64,000 bases of DNA from Acidobacteriaceae bacterium KBS 83. GTDB taxonomy: Bacteria; Acidobacteriota; Terriglobia; Terriglobales; Acidobacteriaceae. Where the stretch lies: NCBI GenBank assembly GCA_000381585.1, contig KB906742.1, forward strand, positions 1-64,000, written 5' to 3'. The position numbers and the translations under genes are program-made. Under the pieces are notes generated by a model that saw only the letters and a list, made by a program, of their open reading frames with translations, had not been told where the DNA came from and did not search any database. This document shows positions 38,265-47,776 of this stretch, piece after piece; positions within the stretch are counted from its first letter, which is position 1, and the number at the start of each line of letters is the position of its first letter.

Positions 38265-39425
38265 GGGCCCTCCGAGGGTGCGTCTCAGTTTAATCAGAAA
38301 CTTTGGTGGTTCGGAGATGAATGTTTGCTGCGCTGTTACGCTTTTGAGTAATTGCCGAGGTTCCCAGGTCGGCAACTGGCAAGTTTTTGCGGTATTCCTT
38401 GAGCTACCTCGATGGCCGGCGAGCGAGACTCGTGCCTGATTGAGTTGCGGTGTTACTTCTTCAATAAGAGAGGAGCTAGTGAAACGCAGGGCTGCGTCGG
38501 TGAGCTTTGGCGGAGCGCGACGTTCTATGGCGCGGACCCGCCGGACCTGCGGCGGCCGCGCATGATGGCGGTTTGGCGACGTCGGAGATCTCTTTTTGCT
38601 TGCCGACGCGCAGGAGCGGGCTGCCGCGGCGCTCCGCAGCTAGATTGCCGTCACCGCCGAACAGGGGCTTTCTCGGAGAGACCACGAGTGTTGCCGAGGT
38701 TATGTTTGACGAGTTGTTCTAACCCCTGAATCGCGAGGAAACTAGCCAGTGCCAGGTAGGGTAGCCTGTGGGGAGGTGAGACACACGGGCTCGGCGCTAC
38801 CAAACGAACTATTTCGATCGCCACACAACTGCAGCTCTTCTGGCTTGTTAATTGGATTGGGTTCTTCACACGACCTTTGAAGATCAAATCTTACGTCCCG
38901 TTGATTAACCAGCGCATACTTTGGGATGGAATGTTCTGCATGCTCATGGCCTTCGTTTTGATCTGCTGTGTAGGACTCTTTTCAGGCGCTTGCCATTAAA
39001 GCCATGGAAAGCACAATCGCGTTCGCGTTAGCAGTAGTCGTCGGGTATTGGAGTGGATTCGATTTCGCAGCTCCGTTTGGCTATTGAACGAGATGACGTG
39101 AGCCCGCCAATTGGTCCGCTCGTGAATACGATTTGGTCGAATGTTGCAGTTGCGCAATATGCCGCCTGTTTCAGCGGAATGCTGCAAATTGCAGGTTCAG
39201 CGCAGAGTTCAGCGCCTCCTTTCTGTTTGGGAATTGGTTCAGAGAAGCGGCCTCCGACAGCGAACTCGTCATCTTCGTTCGTGAGTCGCTGGATTGGAAA
39301 GTGATCGACTCCGAAGGTCTCGATGATCAATTCTTTGTGGCCCTCACAAAAGACATCTTTGTCGATCACCCAGGCCGCTGCGCCTGCACATCGAGCACTG
39401 GATGAATGTCATAGTTGACCTCAGA
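38265..39425. other. 1.16-kb stretch without a supportable gene
   Basis: Frames of 60-113 codons overlap on both strands. The best, minus-strand 39028-39369 with CEGHKELIIETFGVDHFPIQ, has a GTG start, no clear ribosome-binding site and no known family. It could be part of an unrecognised relic. Confidence 0.4.
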
Positions 39426-39457
39426 AAAGGAAAAAGGGATGCGATGTTTCGCATCCC
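39426..39457 (-). terminator. Rho-independent terminator after the Gp157 operon remnant
   Basis: The arms GGGATGCGA (39436-39444) and TCGCATCCC (39449-39457) form a perfect 9-bp stem with a 4-base loop. On the minus strand it is followed by TTTTTCCTTTTC. It lies 25 bp downstream of the 83-residue gene ending at 39482. Confidence 0.85.
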
Positions 39458-39481
39458 CTCGGTCCTGTTTGGCACTGGTAG

Positions 39482-39733
39482 TTAGGCAGCTGACTCGCGC
39501 GGAGCGGCCTGCGTCATCTCGTCTATAAGGTTCTTGAGGACTCCGAAGTTCGGCACGTTGCCAAGAGACTGGAGGCCGTGGTGGTCGAGAATCGAGTAGA
39601 ACTTTGTCTCAGGGATCTCGGGTGCAATCTTGCGCAGTTGAGCCATTCCCCGAGCGGCGCTCTCCACCCAGTTCAGCACGCTTTGTTGTAGTTGCTGATT
39701 AAGAATATCGCAAGCGGAACGTACTGCCTGCAA
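39482..39733 (-). CDS. Hypothetical protein of the mobile-element remnant
   Basis: 83 residues if the TTG at 39733 is the start. It contains QQSVLNWVESAARGMAQLRK, IPETKFYSILDHHGLQSLGN and LKNLIDEMTQAAP, mainly helical. It lies 20 bp after the Gp157-like gene and just before a strong terminator, so it is the last gene of that unit. No family recognised. Confidence 0.55.
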   Translation of the reverse strand: MQAVRSACDILNQQLQQSVLNWVESAARGMAQLRKIAPEIPETKFYSILDHHGLQSLGNVPNFGVLKNLIDEMTQAAPRESAA

Positions 39734-39753
39734 GAGTCTGATTGAGCTTCCAA

Positions 39754-40424
39754 CTATTCGATTCGCGGATGGTATGCGCGTTTGACCGAAGCTCCTTCGA
39801 TCACGCCACCGTTAGCAATATGCTGCTTGATGGCACTATTCGACGGCTCGCTAGATTTGACGGAAGCTACGAGCGGTTCTGCCAGCGTCTTGGGCAACGC
39901 ATCGATCACGTCCAGCCAGAGGGGACCATCTATCTTTGCCTCGAAGCGGCGTAAGTCATCAGGGACGCTGTCAGGCTGAGTGACCAGCACACTGTCCTGG
40001 GAGTTCTTAGTCCGCTTCAACGTGAATTCGTGGCTCTCAACCTTTTTGAGATTGTGGCTGGCAAGGTAGTAAAGAACCATCGATTCGGTCCGTTCGATCT
40101 TGCTCTGGGCCCTCTTGGCACGAGCAGCGTACCGTGCCGACTCCTTCTTGCGGTATTCGGCGCGTGTCTCCATGACCCTGAGAAATCTGCCGATCTGATC
40201 GATCTTTACATCCATCGCCTGACAGAACACATGCAAGCGCTCCATTGCTTCGGCGCTTGCCTCGCCGTGCTCTTCGATCTCATCCTGAATCTGGTCGAGC
40301 AGCGCGTCAAGCTCGCTATCCAACTGAAGCAGAGAATGATCCGTTGCGATTGATGAGGGGGATGACAGTGCCCCAGTTGCGCCTTGAACGGAATCAAGGG
40401 TGTAAGCGTAGCTTGGCTAGCCAT
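39754..40424 (-). pseudogene. Siphovirus Gp157-like gene with an N-terminal frameshift
   Basis: The main frame reads SELDALLDQIQDEIEEHGEA, RAEYRKKESARYAARAKRAQ, KIERTESMVLYYLASHN and HEFTLKRTKNSQ, the coiled-coil and beta-strand pattern of the phage Gp157 family, often found on plasmids and phages. The natural start with GGAG six bases upstream is the ATG at 40424 (MASQATLTPLIPF), which runs into the main frame only if one base is restored near 40342. A TTG at 40323 could give a shortened product. Confidence 0.75.
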
Positions 40425-40501
40425 ACAATCTCCTGTTTGTCATTGAAACTTCCACGCATGTGGGCCTGCAGACAACTCGCCGCAGGCTCGCGTGCAATGG
40501 T

Positions 40502-41037
40502 TCAGGCAAAGAGCAGCATCTGCTCTCCCTCGGTGTTGCCGGTCGGCCAGAGCGTGGAAGGCTTTTGTTGCGTCTTTGGGTTCGGCTCGACGAGATGCAG
40601 CGCAGGGGACGATGGTGCTATTGGCATCTGTGACAGAAGAGGCAACAATGGATGGTCCTCTGCCACTAAGTCCGTCTGCGACACCCGCGGCATCGGTGGC
40701 ATGTGCTGGGCACGTTCGCGCTTGAGATCTGCCCAGACGGCATCGGCTGATTCACCAACGCGCCCGCGCTCGACCAACTCACGCGCCATGGCGCTCATCA
40801 TGTCGTCATCACTCTCAAGCGAATGAATGCCTTCGCCCGAGAACTTGCCTTCCATCATCAGTGCCACCAGCATCTTCTTCCCCATCAGCCGCAGGCACGT
40901 CGTTTGCGTCGTACCGTTGGTGACCAGGAATTTCACATGGACAGGATGCCTTTGCCCGATACGCCACGACCGGCGCGAGGCCTGGCGCAGCGTGTGAAGG
41001 GAGTAGCCGGTCTCATAGAAGTAAAGCGTCGGGAACG
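40502..41037 (-). pseudogene. C-terminal fragment of an SNF2-like helicase, fused to a SnoaL fragment
   Basis: Residues after the junction read FPTLYFYETGYSLHTLRQAS, RRSWRIGQRHPVHVKFLVTN, GKKMLVALMMEGKFSGEGIH and SDDDMMSAMARELVERGRVG. RRSWRIGQ is the motif VI-type box of SF2/SNF2 helicases (normally RxxRIGQ) and the tail is that of a plasmid/element-borne helicase. All ATP-binding motifs are missing. The frame continues without a stop into the SnoaL-like sequence at 41038, an in-frame chimaera. Confidence 0.8.
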
Positions 41038-41298
41038 CGACGCCGACCACCATAACGCGGTCTCCCTGCGCCACGAATTCGGGGGGCACTGGGTATGTCA
41101 TTTCCACCTCTTCGGACGCCTTCTGAAGCACATCCGCCAATCCCGCGTGCCCGCGGTGCGTGCCGGCCAGCGGCCAGTCCTCGACCGGTATGATCCACTC
41201 AATATCTCCGGCCGACAACGCCAGCAGACCTTGCTTATCGCCGCGGTCGATTGCTGCAAAAAATCCTTCACAATCTGGACATTCTCTTGTGTGCTCAT
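41038..41298 (-). pseudogene. Truncated and frameshifted SnoaL/NTF2-like gene
   Basis: The start MSTQENVQIVKDF (ATG 41298, GGAG upstream) and the following FFAAIDRGDKQGLLALSAGD, GEDWPLAGTHRGHAGLADVL-like and VEMTYPVPPEFVAQGDRVMV are the first two thirds of a SnoaL-like protein. The join needs one T restored in the six-T run at 41258-41263 (GAT TTT TTT GCA). The C-terminal third is replaced by helicase sequence at about 41037. It lies downstream of the reductase at 41394 on the same strand. Confidence 0.8.
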
Positions 41299-41393
41299 CG
41301 AATCTCTCCATTTTCCTTACATCGGATCGTGTCCGATCTAACGGACGTTTTCGAATCCTTCTACTCGGGCCAAATCACACGGTCGTAGATCGA

Positions 41394-41996
41394 TTACTGC
41401 TGCTTCTTGAACAAATCCTGGAAGATGAGGTGACCCCAAGTGCGGCCGCGTGCGTGCACCAGCGCACCTCCCTCGTTGAGCTTTCCCAGCTTGACGGGCG
41501 CGAACCCGAGTTGTTTGGCCAAATCCGCGACGGGAGCGATCGCGTCCTCGTCGTCGCTCGACAGAAAGACGACCCGGTGGCCGCCCTCGACGATCGGATC
41601 GGTAGCCAGGGTGGCCGCAACCAAATGATTGAAACCCTTCACCAATTTGGCGCCGGTGAACGCCTTCGCGACGAAGGCGGAGGACGGGAGACCGTCCAGC
41701 TCCTCAGGTGGGACTGGAAACGAGTTCATCGCGTCGATGACCGTCTTGCCTTTCCAGCTCGGTAGGGCCTTCGCAATCTCGCGATGTTCCCCGAACGGAA
41801 CCGCCAAGTTGATTGTGTCGGCCTCGAGTGCATCCCGCAGCGACTTGGCGACGACCGTGGGTCCAATCGCCCGAGTCTGCGGCGCCAACTCGTCGGCCGG
41901 CCGGCGGCTCGCGACGGTCAGATTGATGTTTTTACGGGCGAAGGCGTGGGCGAGGGCCTGACCTATCTTTCCGAATCCTACGATTGCATAGCTCAT
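41394..41996 (-). CDS. NADP-binding reductase, F420-dependent NADP oxidoreductase-like
   Basis: 200 residues from the ATG at 41996, with GGAG seven bases upstream. The start YAIVGFGKIGQALAHAFARK is a Rossmann motif followed by VASRRPADE, suited to NADP. Later parts are TINLAVPFGEHREIAKALPS, VIDAMNSFP, KAFTGAKLVKGFNHLVAATL and VVFLSSDDEDA. This resembles small F420-dependent NADP reductase-like and NmrA-like oxidoreductases. The substrate is unknown. It probably shares a transcript with the SDR gene upstream and the SnoaL fragment downstream. Confidence 0.85.
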   Translation of the reverse strand: MSYAIVGFGKIGQALAHAFARKNINLTVASRRPADELAPQTRAIGPTVVAKSLRDALEADTINLAVPFGEHREIAKALPSWKGKTVIDAMNSFPVPPEELDGLPSSAFVAKAFTGAKLVKGFNHLVAATLATDPIVEGGHRVVFLSSDDEDAIAPVADLAKQLGFAPVKLGKLNEGGALVHARGRTWGHLIFQDLFKKQQ

Positions 41997-42124
41997 AATG
42001 TTTCTCCGTTCCGTGTTGATATCGATTCCCAGCCTTAGACGGCGGGGAACATCAAATTCCGTTCTGTGGCGAGTTAGTTTGCGGGCCGCCGGAAGGTCAG
42101 CCGCTAACACAGGTTTGCAGACGT

Positions 42125-42858
42125 TTAGATCGCCGTCATGCCGCCGTCGACGAACAACTCCTGCCCGTTCACGAAGCTTGAATCGTTCGAAGCAAGAAAC
42201 AGCGCGACGGTCGCGACTTCCTCAGATTGACCCATCGTTCCTCGCGGAATTAGGGACTCGAAATATTGCCTCGCTTCCTTGGTGAGAACTGCTTCCTGCA
42301 TCGGTGTGGCGATAGCACCGGGGACCAGCAAGTTCACGCGGATTTTTCTCTCCCTCAGTTCGTTGAGCCAAGTACGTGCGAAGGAGCGTAGCGCCAACTT
42401 GCTCGCCGCATACACGCCGAAACCAGGGAAACCTTTCGCCGCAGCATTGGACCCGGTCATGAAAATTGATCCACCGTCGTTGAACAGTGGCAACGCTTTC
42501 TGAACTGTGAAGAGGGTGCCGCGCACGTTCAGGTCGAATGTCTTATCGAAGTGCTGCTCGGTGATCTGTCCCAGCAGGACGGGCTCGCCTATACCGGCAC
42601 TCGCGAACAGGACGTCGATCTTGCCCTTTTCCCGCTTCACGATGTCGAACAACCGGTCGAGGTCCTCGAGATTGGCCGCGTCACCCCGGACGCCAGTTAC
42701 ATTCCGGCCCATTACCTTGACGGCCTCGTCGATCTGCTCCTGCTTCCGGCCCGTGATGAAAACGTAAGCGCCCTCTTCCACGAAGAGCTTGGCGCTCGCC
42801 AGCGCCATACCGCTCGATCCCCCGTGATGACTGCAACTTTTCCTTCAAGCTTTCCCAT
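42125..42858 (-). pseudogene. Short-chain dehydrogenase with a frameshift in the cofactor motif
   Basis: From the ATG at 42858 (GGGAG six bases upstream) it reads MGKLEGKVAVITG, then shifts. The remaining frame is a normal SDR: ALASAKLFVEEGAYVFITGR, NLEDLDRLFDIVKREKGKID, LFASAGIGEP, the catalytic Ser region GSIFMTGSNAAAKG, YAASK, and the C-terminal NGQELFVDGGM. The five-G run at 42819-42823 would need six to restore ACG GGG GGA TCG AGC GGT, the TGxxSG cofactor loop. It is divergent from the AraC-type regulator. Confidence 0.85.
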
Positions 42859-42936
42859 AATTGCTCCCTTCGGTGGATGTCCAGCATCCTCTACTGAGGA
42901 GTAGAGTTCTTCGGTGGTGGACGCGAACTGCTCGAA

Positions 42937-42965
42937 CGTCCAAACCTTTTGTCTATTCGTCCAAA
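42937..42965 (+). promoter_or_regulatory. Direct repeats CGTCCAAA between SDR and AraC-type genes
   Basis: CGTCCAAA occurs at 42937-42944 and 42958-42965, exactly 21 bp apart (two helical turns), just before the regulator's ribosome-binding site. Tandem half-sites with this spacing are typical of AraC-family operators. It would allow control of both divergent genes and autoregulation. Confidence 0.5.
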
Positions 42966-42978
42966 GAGGGAGGCCAAT

Positions 42979-43974
42979 GTGGACCCTATAAGCGACATCT
43001 TCAGAACCATGCACATCACAGCCTTCGGTCAGCACAGGCTGGAAGCTACATCCCCGTGGGGCTTGATACAGGGGAAACAGGCCGAAGAAAAAGTCACGCC
43101 CTCCGGAGAAAAACATGCACCCACAGACTTGGCGCACTTCGCCATGCTGTCACGCGGCAACTGCTGGCTCAGTGTCGAAGGCATCTCGGACCCGATTCCC
43201 CTGACCGGTGGCGACTGCTTCTTGCTGGCCCGCGACACCTCGATCGCCATGCGCGATAGCCCGCGAACACGTCCAAGGTCAACCTTCCGCGACATCGCCA
43301 CGAAAGCCAATGGTAATGTCGTTCATTACGGAGGCGATGGCGCACCAACGACAATCGTCTGCGGGTCCTTTAGTTTCGATCGCGCCAGCCTGGGGCCGAT
43401 CACTCAGTTATTGCCGAGCTTCATTCTGATTAAGGCCGATCAGGCACGCACGCTTGCTCTTCACAACACCGTGCAGGCGCTTGCTTCGGAAATGGCAGAA
43501 CAGGTGCCGGGATCTGAAGTCGTCGCGACTCGACTGGCCGAGGTTCTGTTTATCCAAATGCTCCGGGCGCATATCGCGTCGGGACCGGAACGCAACAAAG
43601 GATGGCTTCGCGCTGTTTTCGATCCTCAACTGGGCACTGCCCTGAGTGCCATTCACGACAGAGTGAATACACCCTGGACGGTCGAATCCCTGGCCGAGGC
43701 GGCGGGCATGTCTCGCTCCGCATTCGCAGCGCGTTTCAAAGAACTACTCGGACAAACACCGCTGGAATATGTAACTGGGTGGCGAATGCAGAAGGCGATG
43801 CAGTTACTCGAACAGCGTGACAGAAAGCTTATCGATGTCGCTCGGCTGGTCGGTTACGAGTCCGACGCTGCGTTCAGTAAGGCATTCAAGCGAGTTGTCG
43901 GGGCCAACACTGGTGAATACATCAAACGTGGTTTTGAAGGCCATGGTCATGCCGGAATGGCAGAAGATTTTTGA
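42979..43974 (+). CDS. AraC-family regulator with cupin sensor domain
   Basis: 331 residues from the GTG at 42979, which has GGGAGG six bases upstream. The N-terminal cupin_6-type domain reads HFAMLSRGNCWLSVEG, LTGGDCFLLARD and VVHYGGDGAPTTIVCGSFSF. The C-terminal AraC domain has two helix-turn-helix units: WTVESLAEAAGMSRSAFAAR with FKELLGQTPLEYVTGWRM, and LIDVARLVGYESDAAFSKAF. This subfamily usually controls neighbouring oxidoreductases, here the divergent SDR and reductase. Confidence 0.92.
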   Translation: MDPISDIFRTMHITAFGQHRLEATSPWGLIQGKQAEEKVTPSGEKHAPTDLAHFAMLSRGNCWLSVEGISDPIPLTGGDCFLLARDTSIAMRDSPRTRPRSTFRDIATKANGNVVHYGGDGAPTTIVCGSFSFDRASLGPITQLLPSFILIKADQARTLALHNTVQALASEMAEQVPGSEVVATRLAEVLFIQMLRAHIASGPERNKGWLRAVFDPQLGTALSAIHDRVNTPWTVESLAEAAGMSRSAFAARFKELLGQTPLEYVTGWRMQKAMQLLEQRDRKLIDVARLVGYESDAAFSKAFKRVVGANTGEYIKRGFEGHGHAGMAEDF

Positions 43975-44146
43975 AGCGGAGGATTCTACTTGAACCTACT
44001 ATGGCGTCTTTCGCATATCGTGCGAAGGTCGAAGAGCGATAACAGGGCAAAGCGCTCATCCAGCTTCAGTTTGGGGCTTTCGGAAGGATTAGTAACGGAA
44101 ACCCGCCCTTGTGTTTGCTGAATTGACCAAACCTCCCGGGGGTCAG

Positions 44147-44467
44147 TCATTCAGAACCGAACCCATTAGCAGAGAAAGAGTTCTCGCTAATCTGCTCTGC
44201 CGCACTCCCAATCGCTGAACCCATTGGATAGCGCACCTCGTCGCCCGAGGGCGGTGTGCTTGGTGCACTGGCCGGCGGTCCGCCATCCTGTGACGGGATC
44301 GTCGTCCCGGTGTCGGGATTGATGACGGCGCCCTTGTCCGGTCCGCACTCAGCCACGCTGTAGGCGTGTTTCCAGTGGTAGCTGAGCTTCCCCGTTTCCC
44401 GCGATACGATGAAATACGCAGGACCTGGGCAGAGCTTCCGCCACCCTTTCCTGCCCATGCCTCGCAT
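44147..44467 (-). CDS. Hypothetical protein of the mobile-element remnant
   Basis: From the ATG at 44467 it encodes WRKLCPGPAYFIVSRETGKL, SYHWKHAYSVAECGPDKGAV and a Pro/Ser/Thr-rich tail. The frame continues upstream into the SDR remnant at 44503, so the true N-terminus is probably lost at a recombination junction. No family recognised; it is placed with the element because it neighbours the methyltransferase unit on the same strand. Confidence 0.5.
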   Translation of the reverse strand: MRGMGRKGWRKLCPGPAYFIVSRETGKLSYHWKHAYSVAECGPDKGAVINPDTGTTIPSQDGGPPASAPSTPPSGDEVRYPMGSAIGSAAEQISENSFSANGFGSE

Positions 44468-44502
44468 CTCGAACAGCGATGTCTTCAGCCCCTTGTTGAC
44501 AG

Positions 44503-44620
44503 CTAACCCGTCTGGATTTCGCTGCGCTGATCGCCGTCGACAGCCAAATCCAGCCCATTCACGTAGCTCGACTCGTCTGACGCAAGAAATAGCGCGGCCG
44601 CCGCACGGTTTCTCGGGCAT
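44503..44620 (-). pseudogene. 3' remnant of a short-chain dehydrogenase
   Basis: One minus-strand frame reads AALFLASDESSYVNGLDLAV and DGDQ before a stop. This is the standard SDR C-terminus, similar to but not the same as the end of the SDR at 42125 (ALFLASNDSSFVNGQELFVD). It is joined directly to element sequence and probably marks the right end of the inserted chromosomal cassette. Confidence 0.7.
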
Positions 44621-44758
44621 CTGAAATCGGCGGATCTCGGTGAGTGCAGAATCGCCAAAGCGCTCATCGACACCAATTACTAACGGAAAGTCGGCATGGC
44701 GGACGTAGTCAGCACCTGGAGCTCACACAATCGCTCTGGATCGCCCTCGGATGAACGC

Positions 44759-45442
44759 CTAGCCAGAAACTGACCCGCTGCACTCTTCCTGTTTTTCTTC
44801 GAGCGTTAAAGCATCGCGGATGGTGTACTGCGGCCACACGACGGGCCCATTTTTCTCAGGGAAGGGCAGCAGATTCATGGAACGCGCCTGCCCCATCCGC
44901 TTCATGAACTCTTCGCGCGTTCCGATGACCACCGCTGGATAGCATCCGATCCCATCCAGCCGTCGTATCAGCTTGTCCTTTCGCATCGCGCCCAGCACGG
45001 CATTCCCCCAGCGGGGGTCTGCAGGCAGGCCGAGAAGGCTGACCACAGTAGCCCAAGTGAGATCCTTCGTCGTCTCCTCCAGGTTCATGATGAAGGTCTG
45101 GCCAGCGGTTCCGTTGGCGACGAGCGAGGTAGACACCGCGACCAGGTGCCGCAGTGTCCGTTTGGCGCCTCGCAACGAGAGCGAGCCGCTATAGCAAACT
45201 GCATCCGGGCCGAAGCCGATACGTTTGGTCGCCCCGTTAGGAAAGGCCAACGTGAATGTGTGCTTTTCGTAGATCGCGGCCCGAATAGCACCTACTTCTG
45301 CATCGCCTCCAAAGACACTGAGTAGATGGGCTCGTTCGCCATTTCCAATGTAGTGGTCAACGTGTACCGAGATCTGCGTGTTGGTCTTCTCCGTATTCCT
45401 GGTGTACTGCAGGCGCCCCAGGCGCAGATGCGCATTCTGCAT
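44759..45442 (-). CDS. Hypothetical protein of the mobile-element remnant
   Basis: 227 residues from the ATG at 45442, with GAGG six bases upstream. It contains QISVHVDHYIGNGERAHLLS, AIYEKHTFTLAFPNGATKRI, YSGSLSLRGAKRTLRHLVAV and TFIMNLEETTKDLTWATVVS. The frame is intact and the composition normal. The start overlaps the end of the methyltransferase gene, suggesting coupled translation. No family recognised; a DNA- or RNA-processing role in the element is possible but unproven. Confidence 0.65.
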   Translation of the reverse strand: MQNAHLRLGRLQYTRNTEKTNTQISVHVDHYIGNGERAHLLSVFGGDAEVGAIRAAIYEKHTFTLAFPNGATKRIGFGPDAVCYSGSLSLRGAKRTLRHLVAVSTSLVANGTAGQTFIMNLEETTKDLTWATVVSLLGLPADPRWGNAVLGAMRKDKLIRRLDGIGCYPAVVIGTREEFMKRMGQARSMNLLPFPEKNGPVVWPQYTIRDALTLEEKQEECSGSVSG

Positions 45443-46366
45443 CGCAGTCCTCTTTCTTCCTCTCCTCGCCCAGCACCAGCGTGCGCCCGTCCTCGTAGAT
45501 CAGGGCAAGCTCGTTGGTGAAGCGCTCGCGTTTGTGGATTTCCTTGAAGCCGTTCTCCTTCACCTCAAAGACAGTGACAGACTTCACTGTCCTCCAACGC
45601 GCGATGTGCCGCTCGCTTCCCCGCCCGAACACCCCGTTCGGCAGACCGGCCGTGCAGAGCAGCCCGACATGGCCCGCATGCAGAGGTGTGATCGGTCGGC
45701 CAGCCTGCACCTCTTCTCTCGGCAAGAGTAAGGGCGCGACCTGCTTCCACATGGACGACGCGTCAGAACGACATCCTCGATTTGGTCCAGCGGCAAGCCA
45801 CGATAGACGAGTGGCGCGGGAGTCGAGGATGGCATGCGCTTGCGCACGCCGAAGAGCGCCACCTGATCGAACCGCTCTGCCTCTGGATCGGTCAGCCGGA
45901 AGATGCAAAGGCCGGTAAAGTTACCCGCCAGCAGTGGGATTGCAGGATCCAGCCGCTCTTGTGGCACTACCATTAACAGAACGCCACCCTCGATCAGCCA
46001 GCGAAACGTGTGCTCGAGAAAGATATACTCCATCCGCTTGTTTTCCATGGAGCCGATCTCGGAGTCGTAGGGCGGATTGAGGTAGAGAAAGGAGAAGCTC
46101 TCCGACTTGCCGATCGTGTCGAAGAGATTGCCGTGGACTGTTGTGATCCAGCTGGCAGACGCGGCCGCCGCGCGGCCTGCGTCCAGCTCGACACCGTGCT
46201 TTTCGACCTCCGCGCCTTCAGTCAGTAGATGAAGCGCCGCGCCCGTCCCAACACAGGGATCGACTGCGCTCGCGCCATCTTCGAATACGAGTAGCTTGCG
46301 CAGGCGCAGGCCTTCAGCATGCGGCAATGGATAGTAACCGAGTTTGATACGAGCAACGTTGCGCAC
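45357..46366 (-). pseudogene. Class I DNA methyltransferase, frameshifted
   Basis: From the GTG at 46366 (GGAGG four bases upstream) it reads RNVARIKLGYYPLPHAEGLR, AVDPCVGTGAALHLL (SAM-binding motif I), GVELDAGRAAAA, and FLYLNPPYDSEIG, the NPPY catalytic motif of N6-adenine or N4-cytosine methyltransferases. The C-terminal part lies in another frame (PLLLPREEVQAGRPITPLHA, SVTVFEVKENGFKEIHKRER). One C restored near 45753 (CGT CGT CCC ATG TGG) would join them. It resembles the methyltransferases of plasmids and integrative elements. Confidence 0.8.
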
Positions 46367-46639
46367 GGGGCCTCCATTTGGAAAAGACCAGCGCCAAGCA
46401 GCGGACGCGGGCGTCACTTGCTGCGTCAGATTCAATCTTTCGAAAGAGAGAAAGCCGAATGTCTTGTCGAGACCATAATGGGTACGCGGAATTCTGAGCG
46501 GGCCGGACAGCGTACCTCCAGAGTCGTCCTCCAGATGCGCCCACCGGGAGAACGAATGCGGGATCAATGACCATCGGACCGCCATCGCGCAAGTCTTGGG
46601 ACAATGTCACTTAGACGATCTGCGATCTTCGCGACTTTT

Positions 46640-46926
46640 CCCAATTCGGTCGCGCAGAGGACTACAGCGAAGAGAAACCATCGAAATTCGCGGTCGAAGC
46701 GGCGGAAGCGGCCTTCCACTTCGAACGGCGTTACAGAATTCAAGGCTTTCCGGAATGTTTCCAGAATTCGTGGTAGGTCGTCTGGATGAACCGCAGCCTC
46801 CCATCCCCAATCCAAAGCTTGCTTTGCAGATAGACCCGTATAGTCCAGCCAGCGCTGATTGAAAAACTCTGCCGAGCCGTCTGGACGAGCGCACCATGCC
46901 AACGTAGGGACGGTGTCGACGACTGG
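46640..46926 (-). pseudogene. Relic of a PAS domain from a sensor kinase
   Basis: The minus strand reads VDTVPTLAWCARPDGSAEFF, NQRWLDYTGLSAKQALDWGW, VHPDDLPRILETFRKAL and RFRRFDREFRWFLF, a complete PAS core like that of the kinase at the left edge. What follows is out of frame and no H-box or ATPase is present. A gene starting here would have no normal start or catalytic part. Confidence 0.7.
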
Positions 46927-47242
46927 CGAATGTCCTGCACATCTGCACGTTGTTCGAAGCCATGCCGCAAGGATGAGAGCAGATCGAGGGCCTGTACCGC
47001 GAGACATTCATCTTGGCAGTTCTTCACCCTGCGCTGTGGGATTGGCAACTGCGACGAAAGAAAGTAAGAATCCTTATCCCTTTCTTATACGTTTCAGTGT
47101 GTACTAGAGGAGGAAGTGAGGGCTTGGTCCAGCTCAAAACAAAGTGGGAACATGCGATCTGATCCACCCTAAGGCTATTTCGGATCCAAGCAAAAAGGGA
47201 TCTGCAAGTGGAATAGCCAACCGGGTAAACGACACTCCCCGC

Positions 47243-47743
47243 GTGTCGAAATGCTTAGTGCGTCCCTCAACTTCCGCAGACATACATGATGTCACTGCGA
47301 TCTACAGCAGGTTCGTCGCAACAAGCACGGCGACATTCGAGGTCGTAGCTCCGGATGAGTCCGAGATGTTGAGAAGACGGCAGGCCGTTCTGGATCGCGA
47401 TTTGCCATATCTGGTAGCAGAGCTCGAGGGTTATATCGTCGGCTTTTGTTACGCGTCGCAGTTTCGCCCGCGCGAAGGTTATCGTTTTACTGTCGAAGAC
47501 TCGATCTACGTGCGCCCGGATTGCGTCGGCCACGGAGTTGGCAAGATGCTTCTGGCTGAGCTGATCTCGGAATGCCAGGCGAAAGGCTGTCACTCTATGG
47601 TTGCCTGCATCTGCGGAGTGAATGTCTCCTCGGTGGCTCTGCATGCGTCGCTCGGATTTCAGCAGGTCGGTTTGCTGCCTGAAGCAGGATACAAATTCGG
47701 AGAATGGCTGCGCCTGTTGATCATGCAACGTTCCTTGCAATGA
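47243..47743 (+). CDS. GNAT N-acetyltransferase (phosphinothricin acetyltransferase-like)
   Basis: From the GTG at 47243 the protein reads LVRPSTSADIHDVTAIYSRF, TSTATFEVVAPDESEM, YLVAELEGYIVGFCYAS, then the acetyl-CoA motif VRPDCVGHGVGKMLLAELI and VNVSSVALHASLGFQQVG. These are the landmarks of the PAT/MddA group, which acetylate phosphinothricin, methionine sulfoximine or related amino acids. The frame continues to a GTG at 47144 and the start is not certain. It stands alone between relics. Confidence 0.87.
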   Translation: MSKCLVRPSTSADIHDVTAIYSRFVATSTATFEVVAPDESEMLRRRQAVLDRDLPYLVAELEGYIVGFCYASQFRPREGYRFTVEDSIYVRPDCVGHGVGKMLLAELISECQAKGCHSMVACICGVNVSSVALHASLGFQQVGLLPEAGYKFGEWLRLLIMQRSLQ

Positions 47744-47776
47744 GTTTCGAGACGGGTCGTCCTGACCTATCGCGCA

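Noticed and set aside
39028-39369. 113-codon minus-strand frame with CEGHKELIIETF
   Set aside because: Protein-like but no good start, ribosome-binding site or family; left as unassigned.
41321-41340. Small palindrome ATCGGATCGTGTCCGAT between the reductase and SnoaL genes
   Set aside because: A six-base stem without a T-tract; too short to call an operator or terminator with confidence.
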